Positions 8,379 through 15,190 of a DNA stretch of 36,599 nt are shown one piece after another. This DNA comes from a virus. The notes beneath the pieces are model-generated. The model made no database searches, was not told the origin of the DNA, and worked only from the letters and a program-made list of their open reading frames with translations. The stretch covers positions 1-36,599 of IMG/VR virus record IMGVR_UViG_3300029309_000120; one strand, 5' to 3'. The number at the start of each line of letters is the position of its first letter. The first letter of the stretch is position 1. The position numbers and the translations under genes were made by a program.

Positions 8379-9841
8379 TGTAGCCTCTCAATTGAAGTTC
8401 CCGCAGCCCACCATCTATCAGATTCTTTGCGGTCTAAGTTTTTTGCAGTGCTCGCCCAATGCTTCTCCTCAATCATCTCCCAGTATTCTGGGGTGCCGTA
8501 TTTCGGAGCCTCTACTGGGGCCTCGTATCTATAGTGTCGACATTCACGCCATGCGTAAAGCGCAGCATCAGCGAGGTGGTTCTCGAAGCGTCCGTCTTCC
8601 TTGCGGTGGTCCTCATCCCATTGAAGATTCTGCCACTCGTCTAAAATGTCAGACCCTTGTGTTACCTTGAGGATGCCATCCGCAAGGTCTGAGTTCATCA
8701 TGTCGATGTAGCTCATCTTCTTTGATTTTTCAGCCGGGTAAATCGGAAGCCCATAGCGAATCTTAAACTCTTCAACAATAGACTTACCCAGTCCACCGGT
8801 GTCGGCGACGATTCTTGTGAAGTCGTACTCAGCGGCAAGATCTCCAATTCTCTCTGCAATCTCGGTGGGCAACAATTTTGACTGCTTGTGGCAGTCGACG
8901 ATGAAGACATGCGGTAGGTCTCGACAATAAGCCATGACGACGAATGCGGTTGCATCGTGGTATCCAAGGTCGACTCCGAGAATGTATTCGAAGTCGTAGT
9001 CGTCTGGCAGTCCGTCGACGATGTTGTGGCTATGGTATCGGTAGACAAGAGAATCGTCTGAGCGAACCCATCGACCACACCACTCTCGCAGGTATACCGG
9101 ATTGTCATCTCCCCATCCTTTGCTCTCTCGCTTACGGTCGAGATACTCTCCTGCATGTGGGATGTATGAGTTCTCAAGGATGGTCCAGTGATGCTGCGAA
9201 AAACCCGGCCTAAGTCCTGTCGATGCCTCATAAAAAAATCCTGAACAGCTTGCGGTAGGAGTCCCAATCATTGCCAAGGTGCCGTCGCAATCAATTAGCG
9301 CAGGCTCAAGAACCTCTTCTACCAGTGCATCAATGTGCCGACCAAACGAACCCGCCTCATCAAGAATGACCAACTGATACTTTAGACCACGCAATTTATC
9401 GATATCTGCCTCATCATTAGCGCCGGTAAGCATGATTTGGCTGTGATTTGGGAAGGTTGCGGTCAATTCTGAGTTATTGAAGTGGATATTTAGGTAATAT
9501 TTACGGTTTGCACGCTGCAATTCTGACCACATCAGCTTTTTGGCGCTGGCCCTAGTTAGTGCGATGTATGCACTGGTCGATTCTGCATACTTCATCGCCG
9601 TTTCGATAAGATAATAGCAAGATGCATAGGTCTTACCGGCTCGACGACTGCAAAGAGCTGTTTTTAGACGGTTTTCGTCTGCAATATACTTCATTTGCTG
9701 CGGCAAAAGGTGTTTGTGCCAAGCAAATGAGCGATTTTCGGCGTCTGGGTTGTCATCTCGTAAGTCCGACAGATCCCCGTGCCGTTTTAGGTACTCTTTT
9801 AGTACCTGACGCGCATCATACTGCTTGTTTTGCTGACTCAT
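8375..9841 (-). CDS. terL: Terminase large subunit
   Basis: A 488-aa packaging motor. The ATPase half has Walker A CSRRAGKT (about residues 64-71), a TRASAKK segment, Walker B LVILDEA (157-163) and the coupling motif IGTPTAS (about 192-198). The C-terminal RNase H-like nuclease shows its three expected acidic positions: GVDLGY (D291), VADTGG (D347) and HLADAAL (D425). It acts with the putative small subunit upstream and the portal encoded next. Its start overlaps the preceding gene by 26 bases, with AAGGCGG before the ATG. Pac versus cos packaging cannot be decided from sequence alone, but the apparent circular permutation favours headful packaging. Confidence 0.95.
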   Translation of the reverse strand: MSQQNKQYDARQVLKEYLKRHGDLSDLRDDNPDAENRSFAWHKHLLPQQMKYIADENRLKTALCSRRAGKTYASCYYLIETAMKYAESTSAYIALTRASAKKLMWSELQRANRKYYLNIHFNNSELTATFPNHSQIMLTGANDEADIDKLRGLKYQLVILDEAGSFGRHIDALVEEVLEPALIDCDGTLAMIGTPTASCSGFFYEASTGLRPGFSQHHWTILENSYIPHAGEYLDRKRESKGWGDDNPVYLREWCGRWVRSDDSLVYRYHSHNIVDGLPDDYDFEYILGVDLGYHDATAFVVMAYCRDLPHVFIVDCHKQSKLLPTEIAERIGDLAAEYDFTRIVADTGGLGKSIVEEFKIRYGLPIYPAEKSKKMSYIDMMNSDLADGILKVTQGSDILDEWQNLQWDEDHRKEDGRFENHLADAALYAWRECRHYRYEAPVEAPKYGTPEYWEMIEEKHWASTAKNLDRKESDRWWAAGTSIERLQ

Positions 9842-10103
9842 CGGCTACCGCCTTGATTTTGGGCTTTCGACCCCGTTTTGGGGTCTCTTTTGGTGCCATA
9901 TCTTCTACATTAAGTGGTGACATCCACGAAATGGCCTGGATGGGCACAAATCGTGGCCAATTGCCTTTCATTTGCACCGAAATCCAATCACCCATGAGCA
10001 CTAGCTCAAATTCAGGTCTACTCCACACATCGATAAAGTTCAGGTTGAACACCGGGCGGGCGTTGTCGTTTAGCATAATCGATTTAAGCTTGATCTGATT
10101 CAC
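9816..10103 (-). CDS. Small protein with AT-hook-like basic tail
   Basis: A 95-aa protein from a GTG at 10103, chosen because a perfect GGAGGAG stands 6 bases upstream. The upstream ATG at 10118 has no SD and would add only five residues. The body (FNLNFIDVWSRPEFELVLMGDWISVQMKGNWPRFVPIQAISWM) is Trp-rich. The tail holds PKRGRKPKIKA, an AT-hook-like DNA minor-groove motif. It sits between a GNAT-like gene and terL. A DNA-contacting role in packaging is possible but unproven. Confidence 0.65.
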   Translation of the reverse strand: MNQIKLKSIMLNDNARPVFNLNFIDVWSRPEFELVLMGDWISVQMKGNWPRFVPIQAISWMSPLNVEDMAPKETPKRGRKPKIKAVADESAKQAV

Positions 10104-10584
10104 TGAAAGCTCCTCCATACAATTTATCTATCTGACTCAAACCACCTTTGTGGCAGAGGTGCGGTACGTACATAATGTTGTGGTCGCGCAGGTCTTTACG
10201 AAGCGGGAAGTCGTGACTGGCCATTGTCGGCTCGCCTTTGACGTACTCAAACATCTCAAGCATCGCAGTCATTACACCGAACATTCGATACTCGCGTTTG
10301 ACGTAGCCCCAATGAGTAATAAAAAATTTTTCTGACCTTTGAGCACAGACCCAACCACAGATTTCGTCATCTAGGTCCGGCAGGTCTACCACGGCCACGA
10401 CTGTATGGGCTTCACTCAAGAGCCTGCCCACAACCTGGCGGTGAATCTTGTCCACCACCGTTCTCGGTATATGCTTGTTCTGGCCCGCATATGATTTGAG
10501 CCAGTTGGAGTAAATCATTGGCGCATCGGACGCATCGGCCATGCGGAGCCGGATCGGGATACGTCTTTCTTGCGCGAGGGCCAT
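10084..10584 (-). CDS. GNAT-like N-acetyltransferase
   Basis: A 166-aa protein. The beginning, IPIRLRMADASDAPMIYSNWLKSY, matches the usual opening strand and helix of GNAT enzymes (xIRxAxxxDxxxIxxxW). The middle VVAVVDLPDLDDEICGWVCAQ and HWGYVKREYRMFGVMTAMLEMF occupy the place of the acetyl-CoA loop; the canonical Q/RxxGxG/A reads here as YRMFGV, so the loop is degenerate at one glycine. Related acetyltransferase-like genes beside terminase genes are common in marine podoviruses (from memory). The substrate is unknown. Start at ATG after GGTGGG. Confidence 0.65.
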   Translation of the reverse strand: MALAQERRIPIRLRMADASDAPMIYSNWLKSYAGQNKHIPRTVVDKIHRQVVGRLLSEAHTVVAVVDLPDLDDEICGWVCAQRSEKFFITHWGYVKREYRMFGVMTAMLEMFEYVKGEPTMASHDFPLRKDLRDHNIMYVPHLCHKGGLSQIDKLYGGAFSESDQA

Positions 10585-10585
10585 T

Positions 10586-11323
10586 TTAACCCACCATCAA
10601 GAGTTCGAAGTCACAAGCACCACCGTCTTCTTCTCTAATGTCAAACGGGGAGACTTCACCGGATGTGGGTGCCGTAACCATATCATTGAGAATTAATTGA
10701 CCGCCTACGCCAACAACGGAGGTAGTGCGAACGTAGGCGTTTATGGTTGCCGTACCATTTCCTGGGAATTCGATACTTCCTCCATCGCGAACAACACCAA
10801 TAACTGTGTCACTTGAAGGATCCTGAATACTGATGGCCCGATAAAAGCGAGTTGTTGCGCCTGTTTTTGCCAGGTTTATGTAAAGCATTTTTTCCGCTGC
10901 AAACTGACCAAGCACTGGATCAACAGCACCAAGAAAAGCACCACTATCGCCCGTGAGTGTGATGTCTCCATGTGACATAGTGCCGCCCGCAATTGTAAAC
11001 GTAGACCCGCTACTAAAAGCCACAGTCCCGGTAAAGGTGTGAACCCTTTGATAATAATTTACAAGTAAAGCTGCGGCTGCCGATAGATTGGTAATCACCA
11101 CTCTTTTGGGAGCATCAATTCCTATTCCAGAGACAATGGTGGTAGATGTGGAATTTACAATCGGGCGAAACGTTCCACCGCTGCCTAGGCTGATTCGACT
11201 GCTAAAAAATTCTGTTCCGGTCGTCGTAGATGGGTCTGCCTTTGTCACAACCTGAGGCTGAGAATAATCAGAGTTCTGGCTCACCAAACCTGTGATGGTG
11301 TTTTTGTAATAATAGGTCGTCAT
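10586..11323 (-). CDS. Beta-rich structural-like protein in the packaging cluster
   Basis: A 245-aa protein rich in Thr, Ser, Gly and Val with many short strands (TFTGTVAFSSGSTFTIAGGTM, GDITLTGDSGAFLGAVDP) and an acidic end (SPFDIREEDGGACDFELLMVG). It looks like a virion surface or fibre-type protein, not an enzyme. Its ATG overlaps the stop of the previous gene (ATGA) and AAGGGG stands before it. Its place between the small and large terminase genes is unusual for a structural gene. I do not recognise the family. Confidence 0.7.
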   Translation of the reverse strand: MTTYYYKNTITGLVSQNSDYSQPQVVTKADPSTTTGTEFFSSRISLGSGGTFRPIVNSTSTTIVSGIGIDAPKRVVITNLSAAAALLVNYYQRVHTFTGTVAFSSGSTFTIAGGTMSHGDITLTGDSGAFLGAVDPVLGQFAAEKMLYINLAKTGATTRFYRAISIQDPSSDTVIGVVRDGGSIEFPGNGTATINAYVRTTSVVGVGGQLILNDMVTAPTSGEVSPFDIREEDGGACDFELLMVG

Positions 11324-11769
11324 TTCTTTTGCCCCTTGGACTCCAACTGATTGAATGCTTCACTGGCTAGGCGCTGGAGGTCCTCGTCGCTCATGCTACT
11401 CAACTGATCATTCTGTCGCAAGCCCCGCTCAAGGTCTCCGAGCTGACAAAGACTACGTGTCACCACACCAAGAAGCTTTACCTCTTCAGCACTTAGCGTC
11501 TCGTGGTAATTCCGAACGCTGGCATCGGCAAGCTTTCGGCTCTCGCTCTCCAGCACCGCATAAATATTCTGCTGAATATCTGCCAGCCTCGGGAGATACC
11601 GCGCCTCAACTGGCTGAGCGTTCATTCGAACTGTGTTCTGCGCCTCGTACGCTAACGCTTGATCTGTGTCTTCAGACAAACTCGACTTGTCTTGTTTGCT
11701 TAGAGCTCCAAACGCGTTCGGCTCAAACCGTACGTTCAACTTCTTCATATCCATCATCTTGTCTGCCAT
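11320..11769 (-). CDS. Putative terminase small subunit
   Basis: 149 aa from ATG 11769; a GTG-started extension to 11856 would run through the TGCGAC repeat cluster and is not preferred. The sequence is helical. The segment LSAEEVKLLGVVTRSLCQLGDLERGLR followed by LSSMSDEDLQRLASEAFNQLE recalls the oligomerisation and C-terminal regions of many phage small terminases. No clear helix-turn-helix is visible at the N-terminus. Being the first gene of the packaging operon, directly downstream of a 9-bp-periodic repeat cluster that could be its binding site, supports the call. The SD is weak. Confidence 0.6.
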   Translation of the reverse strand: MADKMMDMKKLNVRFEPNAFGALSKQDKSSLSEDTDQALAYEAQNTVRMNAQPVEARYLPRLADIQQNIYAVLESESRKLADASVRNYHETLSAEEVKLLGVVTRSLCQLGDLERGLRQNDQLSSMSDEDLQRLASEAFNQLESKGQKK

Positions 11770-11807
11770 GGGGGAAAGGATAACGAAAAATAAAGTGACT
11801 GAAAAGT

Positions 11808-11904
11808 TGCGAATTCTGCGAAGTGAAAAACCTGCGACAAATGCGACACCGCGCACGAAAAATGTGCGCCCTATGCGACTGCGACATTTGCGACATCTGC
11901 GACC
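11808..11904. repeat. TGCGA(C) repeat cluster, 9-bp period
   Basis: TGCGA occurs at 11808, 11817, 11833, 11842, 11874, 11880, 11889 and 11898; the last six are TGCGAC. Four of the steps are exactly 9 bases, so successive copies rotate regularly on the helix. All copies face the same way, and the cluster ends about 40 bases before the putative small terminase start. It looks like a protein-binding array such as a terminase pac site or late-promoter operator; which is unknown. Confidence 0.8.
11851..11869. other. Hairpin inside the TGCGAC cluster
   Basis: GCGCAC and GTGCGC form a perfect 6-bp inverted repeat around a 7-base A-rich loop. It splits the TGCGAC cluster into two halves. No T-run follows on either strand, so a structural or binding role is more likely than termination. 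Confidence 0.6.
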
Positions 11905-11906
11905 TC

Positions 11907-12022
11907 ATAAACTCCGCGAATCACCATGTTAGCGAATAATTTATTTGGGTAGTTTATTCCCAAGGCAAAACAAGGGGTTACAGAGAAACTCCCCGAAATG
12001 CGGAATTACTAGCGGAGTTTAT
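11907..12022. repeat. Spaced 11-bp inverted repeat
   Basis: ATAAACTCCGC at 11907-11917 is the exact reverse complement of GCGGAGTTTAT at 12012-12022. Between the arms lies a smaller inverted pair TTGGG/CCCAA (about 11946-11962). The function is unknown; spacing of about 94 bases would allow looping by a dimeric protein. Confidence 0.65.
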
Positions 12023-12116
12023 TGCCCTAATATATCCCAGCAGCAGTCGGATGGGTGATTCCATGGGGAGATTTAACCTGTTGAAAACAAACAGGAATTC
12101 CAGAAACGTGTCAGGA

Positions 12117-12133
12117 CCCCCGAAAACAGGGGG
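12117..12133. other. G/C hairpin CCCCC-GGGGG
   Basis: Five C (12117-12121), a 7-base A-rich loop and five G (12129-12133). The downstream sequence is A/T-mixed, not a T-run, so a classical terminator is doubtful. It could be an RNA or DNA structure within the control region. Confidence 0.5.
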
Positions 12134-12142
12134 AGATTAAAA

Positions 12143-12157
12143 TGACGCACTGTGTCA
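12143..12157. promoter_or_regulatory. Imperfect palindrome, operator-like
   Basis: TGACGCACTGTGTCA matches its own reverse complement at 12 of 15 positions, with perfect TGAC/GTCA ends. This is the size of a dimeric repressor site. The XRE-type regulator encoded at 20870 is one possible binder, but nothing in the sequence proves it. Confidence 0.35.
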
Positions 12158-12260
12158 TGTGAAAAGGGGAATAGTGCGTGTGGTGGGCTACATAAACACA
12201 AACATAAACATAAGAGAGGGGCACCCCTACCCGTCAGTAGATTAACTGCGTCATCCGTTC

Positions 12261-12288
12261 AACCCTTTGAAATCGTTGAGCTTTTCGG
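12261..12288 (+). repeat. 28-bp element, copy 1
   Basis: This copy reads AACCCTTTGAAATCGTTGAG followed by CTTTTCGG. Three relatives lie at 15191, 15264 and 15305 in the same orientation, beyond the other end of the early leftward operon; a shorter relative is at 12356-12373. The shared core is GAAATCATTGAGCTTTT with few changes. Confidence 0.8.
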
Positions 12289-12296
12289 ATTTAGTA

Positions 12297-12404
12297 ACCA
12301 AGTAGTCACGGTTTAGGCGCCGAAATAATGACCAATCAGTCACGGTTTTGTAATGCCACGAAATCATTGAGGAAGTTCAAATGGTTACCAACTGGTCATA
12401 GTTG
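12297..12404 (+). repeat. Three iteron-like repeats
   Basis: ACCAAGTAGTCACGGTTT (12297-12314) and ACCAATCAGTCACGGTTT (12331-12348) differ at 3 of 18 positions. A weaker third copy, ACCAACTGGTCATAGTTG, is at 12387-12404. All are direct repeats, 34 and 56 bases apart. A partial copy of the 28-bp element core (CGAAATCATTGAGG, about 12359-12372) lies between the second and third. Arrays like this are common at replication origins and regulator sites. Confidence 0.7.
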
Positions 12405-12710
12405 GTGCCTAATGGGGCTCGAAGGGTGACAAGTGGGGCGGACCTGGGGCAATCAGGGTGAGATATAATCCCCATGCCCGCCCCTGATTTGAATTCGATT
12501 TTAGGGTGAAGGATGCACGCCAGGTCTTCAACCCATGGCTAGGATGGAGACCAGGATCAAGACGCAGGACGACGCCTAAACAATCTCTATGCGTTACTAT
12601 CACTAGCACCTAGCCTCACCCCTTTATCGGCTCTCCATGGCTCTCCTATGGCTCTTTAGAGCCTAGTTAATTATTAGAGAGTTTATAGAGATATTACATC
12701 CTAGGTCCTA

Positions 12711-12744
12711 CAAAATGAGAAAAGCCCCGATGGTACGGGGCTCT
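12711..12744 (-). terminator. Rho-independent terminator of the early leftward operon
   Basis: On the minus strand, 37 bases after the stop of the DUF7227-like gene, AGCCCCG (6-base loop) CGGGGCT forms a perfect 7-bp stem, followed by TTTTCTCATTTTG. This is a textbook intrinsic terminator and marks the end of the operon running from 15107 to 12781. Confidence 0.85.
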
Positions 12745-12751
12745 AAAGGTA

Positions 12752-12782
12752 GGATGAACTTTGGATGAACTTTGGATGAACT
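12752..12782. repeat. Tandem 11-bp repeat after the operon's last stop
   Basis: GGATGAACTTT is repeated at 12752 and 12763, with a third, truncated copy at 12774 that runs into the stop codon of the DUF7227-like gene. The repeats separate the coding end from the terminator. Their role is unknown. Confidence 0.8.
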
Positions 12783-13518
12783 ACCTATTGGCTTCTATTA
12801 TCCTATGACTCAACGCGCCTTTACGGGTGCCATGGGCGTCAAAACCAATCGCATAACCGCGATCGCGTCGACTGCATAACGGGTTACCATTACCGCAACT
12901 TGAGCAAGTTGTGTGGTCCTGTTGAAGTGCTAAGCACTTCACAACCCTAGTTCCGCCAGGGGTTCTATAGGTATTGGGTGAGTCAATTGGTTGCGTCACC
13001 ACACAATCAAAACCCAGAGCAATAGCCTGGTCCAGTTCTCGGTTGGACTCGCACGAGATATTGACCGTGACGCTAGGAGCCGACTTCAGAGCCTTACGCA
13101 ATGCCCTGCGATTGTGGCTTGCATCATCACGACTAGCACCACGGGTGCCAGCCCTAACGGGCTTGTGAGTGAACGCAATCATACGCATAGAAAGCGAGTG
13201 AACGCGGTCTAAGAGCATGCCTAGAAAGTGCGGGTCAATTCTCTCTGGGTTGTGCATGTGGTTAGGAAGATCCCCACCAACGCCCCAGCGGAAGATCCGA
13301 GTAAACCCCGCCATTTTGTCCAAAAACTTTGAGAAGGTTAGAAGGTCATAGGTCTCATTGTCGACGCGCCGGCGATGGATCGCAGTGTTACCTTGTAAGT
13401 CGTAACATTCGCCCGAAGAAAAAAGCCCGCACGAAGGCGGGCATGTTTCTGATTTTGTACGCGTCGCAGTGATCGGCCCAAGTTTGACGTTGGCCGACAC
13501 TTTAGTCACGTGGATCAT
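12781..13518 (-). CDS. DUF7227-like Cys-rich phage protein
   Basis: A 245-aa protein matching a family I recall as DUF7227. It has GPITAT..KSETCPPSC......GECY near the start, GFTRIFRWGVGGDLPN, MIAFTHKP, a VTVNIS strand, and the closing block C-x9-C-x2-C-x6-C ... R..GYAIGFDAHG. The two Cys clusters (about residues 26-38 and 194-214) look metal-binding. The biochemical role is not known to me. It is the last gene of the early leftward operon, followed by the terminator. GAGG stands before its ATG, and the previous stop is two bases away. Confidence 0.75.
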   Translation of the reverse strand: MIHVTKVSANVKLGPITATRTKSETCPPSCGLFSSGECYDLQGNTAIHRRRVDNETYDLLTFSKFLDKMAGFTRIFRWGVGGDLPNHMHNPERIDPHFLGMLLDRVHSLSMRMIAFTHKPVRAGTRGASRDDASHNRRALRKALKSAPSVTVNISCESNRELDQAIALGFDCVVTQPIDSPNTYRTPGGTRVVKCLALQQDHTTCSSCGNGNPLCSRRDRGYAIGFDAHGTRKGALSHRIIEANR

Positions 13519-13520
13519 GG

Positions 13521-13853
13521 CTATTGTACCTCATTGGCTGGAACGGTTTTGGTCTCCCTCTCGTCACCTTTGCAAAGGTCGACGACTGGACCATCCGCGA
13601 TCTCAAGCTGTAGGCAACCAGCCATAACGATTAGTTGTTTGGCCATATCGACGAGGAGCGCTTCGGCTTTACTCGCTGTAATTTCACGCACGAGTTCGGC
13701 CATCTCATGATCTTGATCGTCGCGGATCGTATACCGTGAAAGGTCATAGAGCTTGTCGTCGATTTCAGCGAGTACCGCTTTCATCATAGTAAGTTGTCGC
13801 CAGACGGGCTTGGTGATTTTGCTGGAATTGTATTCTGTTGTTGAAACGTACAC
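13521..13853 (-). CDS. Hypothetical helical early protein
   Basis: A 110-aa protein with a GTG start at 13853, supported by AGGAGAATCC just upstream. It reads as mostly alpha-helical (KPVWRQLTMMKAVLAEIDDKLYDLS; MAELVREITASKAEALLVDMAKQLIVMAGCLQLEI). No membrane segment or recognised motif is visible. It is one of seven small genes ahead of the DUF7227-like gene in the same operon; the short spacing (2 bases) to that gene suggests co-translation. Confidence 0.7.
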   Translation of the reverse strand: MYVSTTEYNSSKITKPVWRQLTMMKAVLAEIDDKLYDLSRYTIRDDQDHEMAELVREITASKAEALLVDMAKQLIVMAGCLQLEIADGPVVDLCKGDERETKTVPANEVQ

Positions 13854-13872
13854 TTTGGATTCTCCTAGGAAG

Positions 13873-13890
13873 CGGGGCCTAAAGGCCCCG
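13873..13890. other. Intergenic hairpin in the early operon
   Basis: CGGGGCC (13873-13879) pairs perfectly with GGCCCCG (13884-13890) around TAAA. On the minus strand it stands between two genes, right before the AGGAGA leader of the 110-aa gene, and has no T-run. It may be an mRNA stabiliser, attenuator or processing site. Confidence 0.6.
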
Positions 13891-13914
13891 TGGTTAGTTA
13901 TTGGGTGGTGATTA

Positions 13915-14181
13915 TTATTCTGACTCTAAGAGGCTCGCATATATGTGATCCATCTCCGGTGTTGTATCGCTCTTAAAACGCGCGTTATTAAGGCGCGTTA
14001 CAAGTTCGGTGACAACGAACATCATACCGTCGTGATCTTCGTCTTGTTGATGCGTGTTCTCGACTTCCTCAATGAGGTTCGCCAAGACGCGCGCGACCTT
14101 AGAGTGATCTAGGGCTTCTAGATCCTGCTCTAAAGTTTTAGCGCGATCCGCTGTAAACCATTGAATATGAACCCCACTCAT
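13915..14181 (-). CDS. Hypothetical acidic early protein
   Basis: An 88-aa protein, acidic and helical (RAKTLEQDLEALDHSKVARVLANLIEEVENTHQQDEDHDGMMF). Its ATG overlaps the previous gene's stop (ATGA), so translation is probably coupled. I do not recognise a family. Confidence 0.7.
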   Translation of the reverse strand: MSGVHIQWFTADRAKTLEQDLEALDHSKVARVLANLIEEVENTHQQDEDHDGMMFVVTELVTRLNNARFKSDTTPEMDHIYASLLESE

Positions 14182-14396
14182 TGCGCGGGTACCTTGAAAG
14201 GCGCGACTGAACGCAACCGCTTGTAACGGATTAAGACTTGCTTATGTCCCTCGGATCGAAGGTCCTCAGCATTGCAGGCGCGCCCACAATACGGGTGATC
14301 CCAATTTTGAATAATGAAATCTTTGCCGGCTTTAAGCGCCGCTTCGACTTCTTTCTTGGACTTGTAGTCAGTGTACGCAGGTGTAAGTTCTAGCAT
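14178..14396 (-). CDS. Hypothetical early protein
   Basis: A 72-aa protein containing VEAALKAGKDFIIQNWDHPYCGRACNAEDL, then a basic stretch QVLIRYKRLRSVAPFKV. C-x3-C and H are close together, so a small metal site is possible, but no known family comes to mind. The leader AGGAGATCCAAC before the ATG is almost identical to the one before the gene at 15107. Confidence 0.7.
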   Translation of the reverse strand: MLELTPAYTDYKSKKEVEAALKAGKDFIIQNWDHPYCGRACNAEDLRSEGHKQVLIRYKRLRSVAPFKVPAQ

Positions 14397-14424
14397 GTTG
14401 GATCTCCTAAGGTTGTGTTTGTGT

Positions 14425-14682
14425 TTAAAGCTTGGGCCAGTTGATTATTCTATTCACGAGTCGGTCAAGACCCCGCAACATAGCGTCGCAATCAGGGTCT
14501 GATTGCTCGGTTGCTTCAATGACAAGCATAAGAGCAATAATGTGGTGAGTGACCGAACCCTCGCCACTATGCGGAGTGATCTTCATAGCCTCTATCAATT
14601 CACCGCGTCGACTTTGCGGCATGATGCTTTTGGCCTGTTCTTTAGACGCTTCAACGTCGATCAATTTTCTATATGCTTCCAT
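14425..14682 (-). CDS. Hypothetical early protein
   Basis: An 85-aa protein (MEAYRKLIDVEASKEQAKSI... then HIIALMLVIEATEQSDPDCDAMLRGLDRLVNRIINWPKL). It is helical and amphipathic, with no recognised motif. The SD is GGGAGAA. It lies two bases after the upstream gene's stop. Confidence 0.7.
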   Translation of the reverse strand: MEAYRKLIDVEASKEQAKSIMPQSRRGELIEAMKITPHSGEGSVTHHIIALMLVIEATEQSDPDCDAMLRGLDRLVNRIINWPKL

Positions 14683-14684
14683 GG

Positions 14685-14867
14685 TTATTCTCCCTTTGCT
14701 TCTAATGCGTCGACGCGTGCCGCCAACGCTTGGTGTGCTTTTATGAGATCAAGAGTCGCGCCCTTGATCGCATCAATATGATCCCCGTGCCGCGTCATAG
14801 TTTGAGTTTGAGAACGCGTAATCGCGTCGATGATTGAAATGATGTTTTCTAGTTCTTGTGATTGCAT
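14685..14867 (-). CDS. Small coiled-coil early protein
   Basis: 60 aa from the ATG at 14867, preferred to a GTG at 14921 because GGGAGTAAAC stands directly before it. The sequence is a single heptad-like helix (ELENIISIIDAITRSQTQTMTR ... IKAHQALAARVDALEAKGE). It probably oligomerises; function unknown. Confidence 0.65.
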   Translation of the reverse strand: MQSQELENIISIIDAITRSQTQTMTRHGDHIDAIKGATLDLIKAHQALAARVDALEAKGE

Positions 14868-14975
14868 GTTTACTCCCGGTAAACGTGTTAGTGATTCCCT
14901 TACATTAGGCACGTTACGCAACGAAGCACGCGCGCGCCAGTTTAATTTCGTAGGTTTCTACACTTTGTTTCTGAA

Positions 14976-15107
14976 TTATGAACCGCGACGATCGCGGGGC
15001 TTGATACCACGGATCGGCATTGGTGGCGCTTCAAGTTGGTGGATTGTGAAAGTTTGAAGGGTCCAGAGTAGAACGATGACTATGATAATCACGAAGTGAG
15101 GCAGCAT
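14976..15107 (-). CDS. Small single-pass membrane protein, first gene of the early operon
   Basis: A 43-aa frame: MLPHFVIIIVIVLLWTLQTF, then a soluble tail rich in Pro and Arg (MPIRGIKPRDRRGS). Residues 5-20 form a clear membrane segment. The leader AGGAGAATCCAAC before its ATG matches that of the gene at 14396, which strongly supports translation despite its size. As the first gene of the leftward operon it could be an early host-envelope or superinfection protein (inference). Confidence 0.65.
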   Translation of the reverse strand: MLPHFVIIIVIVLLWTLQTFTIHQLEAPPMPIRGIKPRDRRGS

Positions 15108-15190
15108 GTTGGATTCTCCTGATTAAGGGTTCACAAGGTTAGACGGATCTTGCGGTTTTGATCTGACAAGTGCAAACAAGCCCAATGATA

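Larger units (their letters stand above)
11770..12780. other. Noncoding control region of about 1 kb between terminase operon and early operon
   Basis: I find no convincing gene here. The one mid-sized minus-strand ORF (12409-12609) has no family resemblance and weak coding character. The stretch is unusually dense in short repeats: a TGCGAC cluster, an 11-bp inverted repeat, G/C hairpins, one full and one partial copy of the 28-bp element, three long iteron-like repeats and the early-operon terminator. It may hold the late promoter, a packaging site and/or a replication site. Confidence 0.7.

Noticed and set aside
8713-9267. 184-aa minus-strand ORF within the terminase gene
   Set aside because: Different frame inside the large terminase, whose motifs are intact; Ser/Thr-rich shadow translation.
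12409-12609. 66-aa minus-strand ORF in the noncoding region
   Set aside because: No SD, no motif, and it lies in a repeat-rich control region; not supported as a gene.
11770-12780. tRNA or other structured RNA gene in the large gap
   Set aside because: No cloverleaf with acceptor stem and T-loop signature could be found by eye; only simple hairpins.
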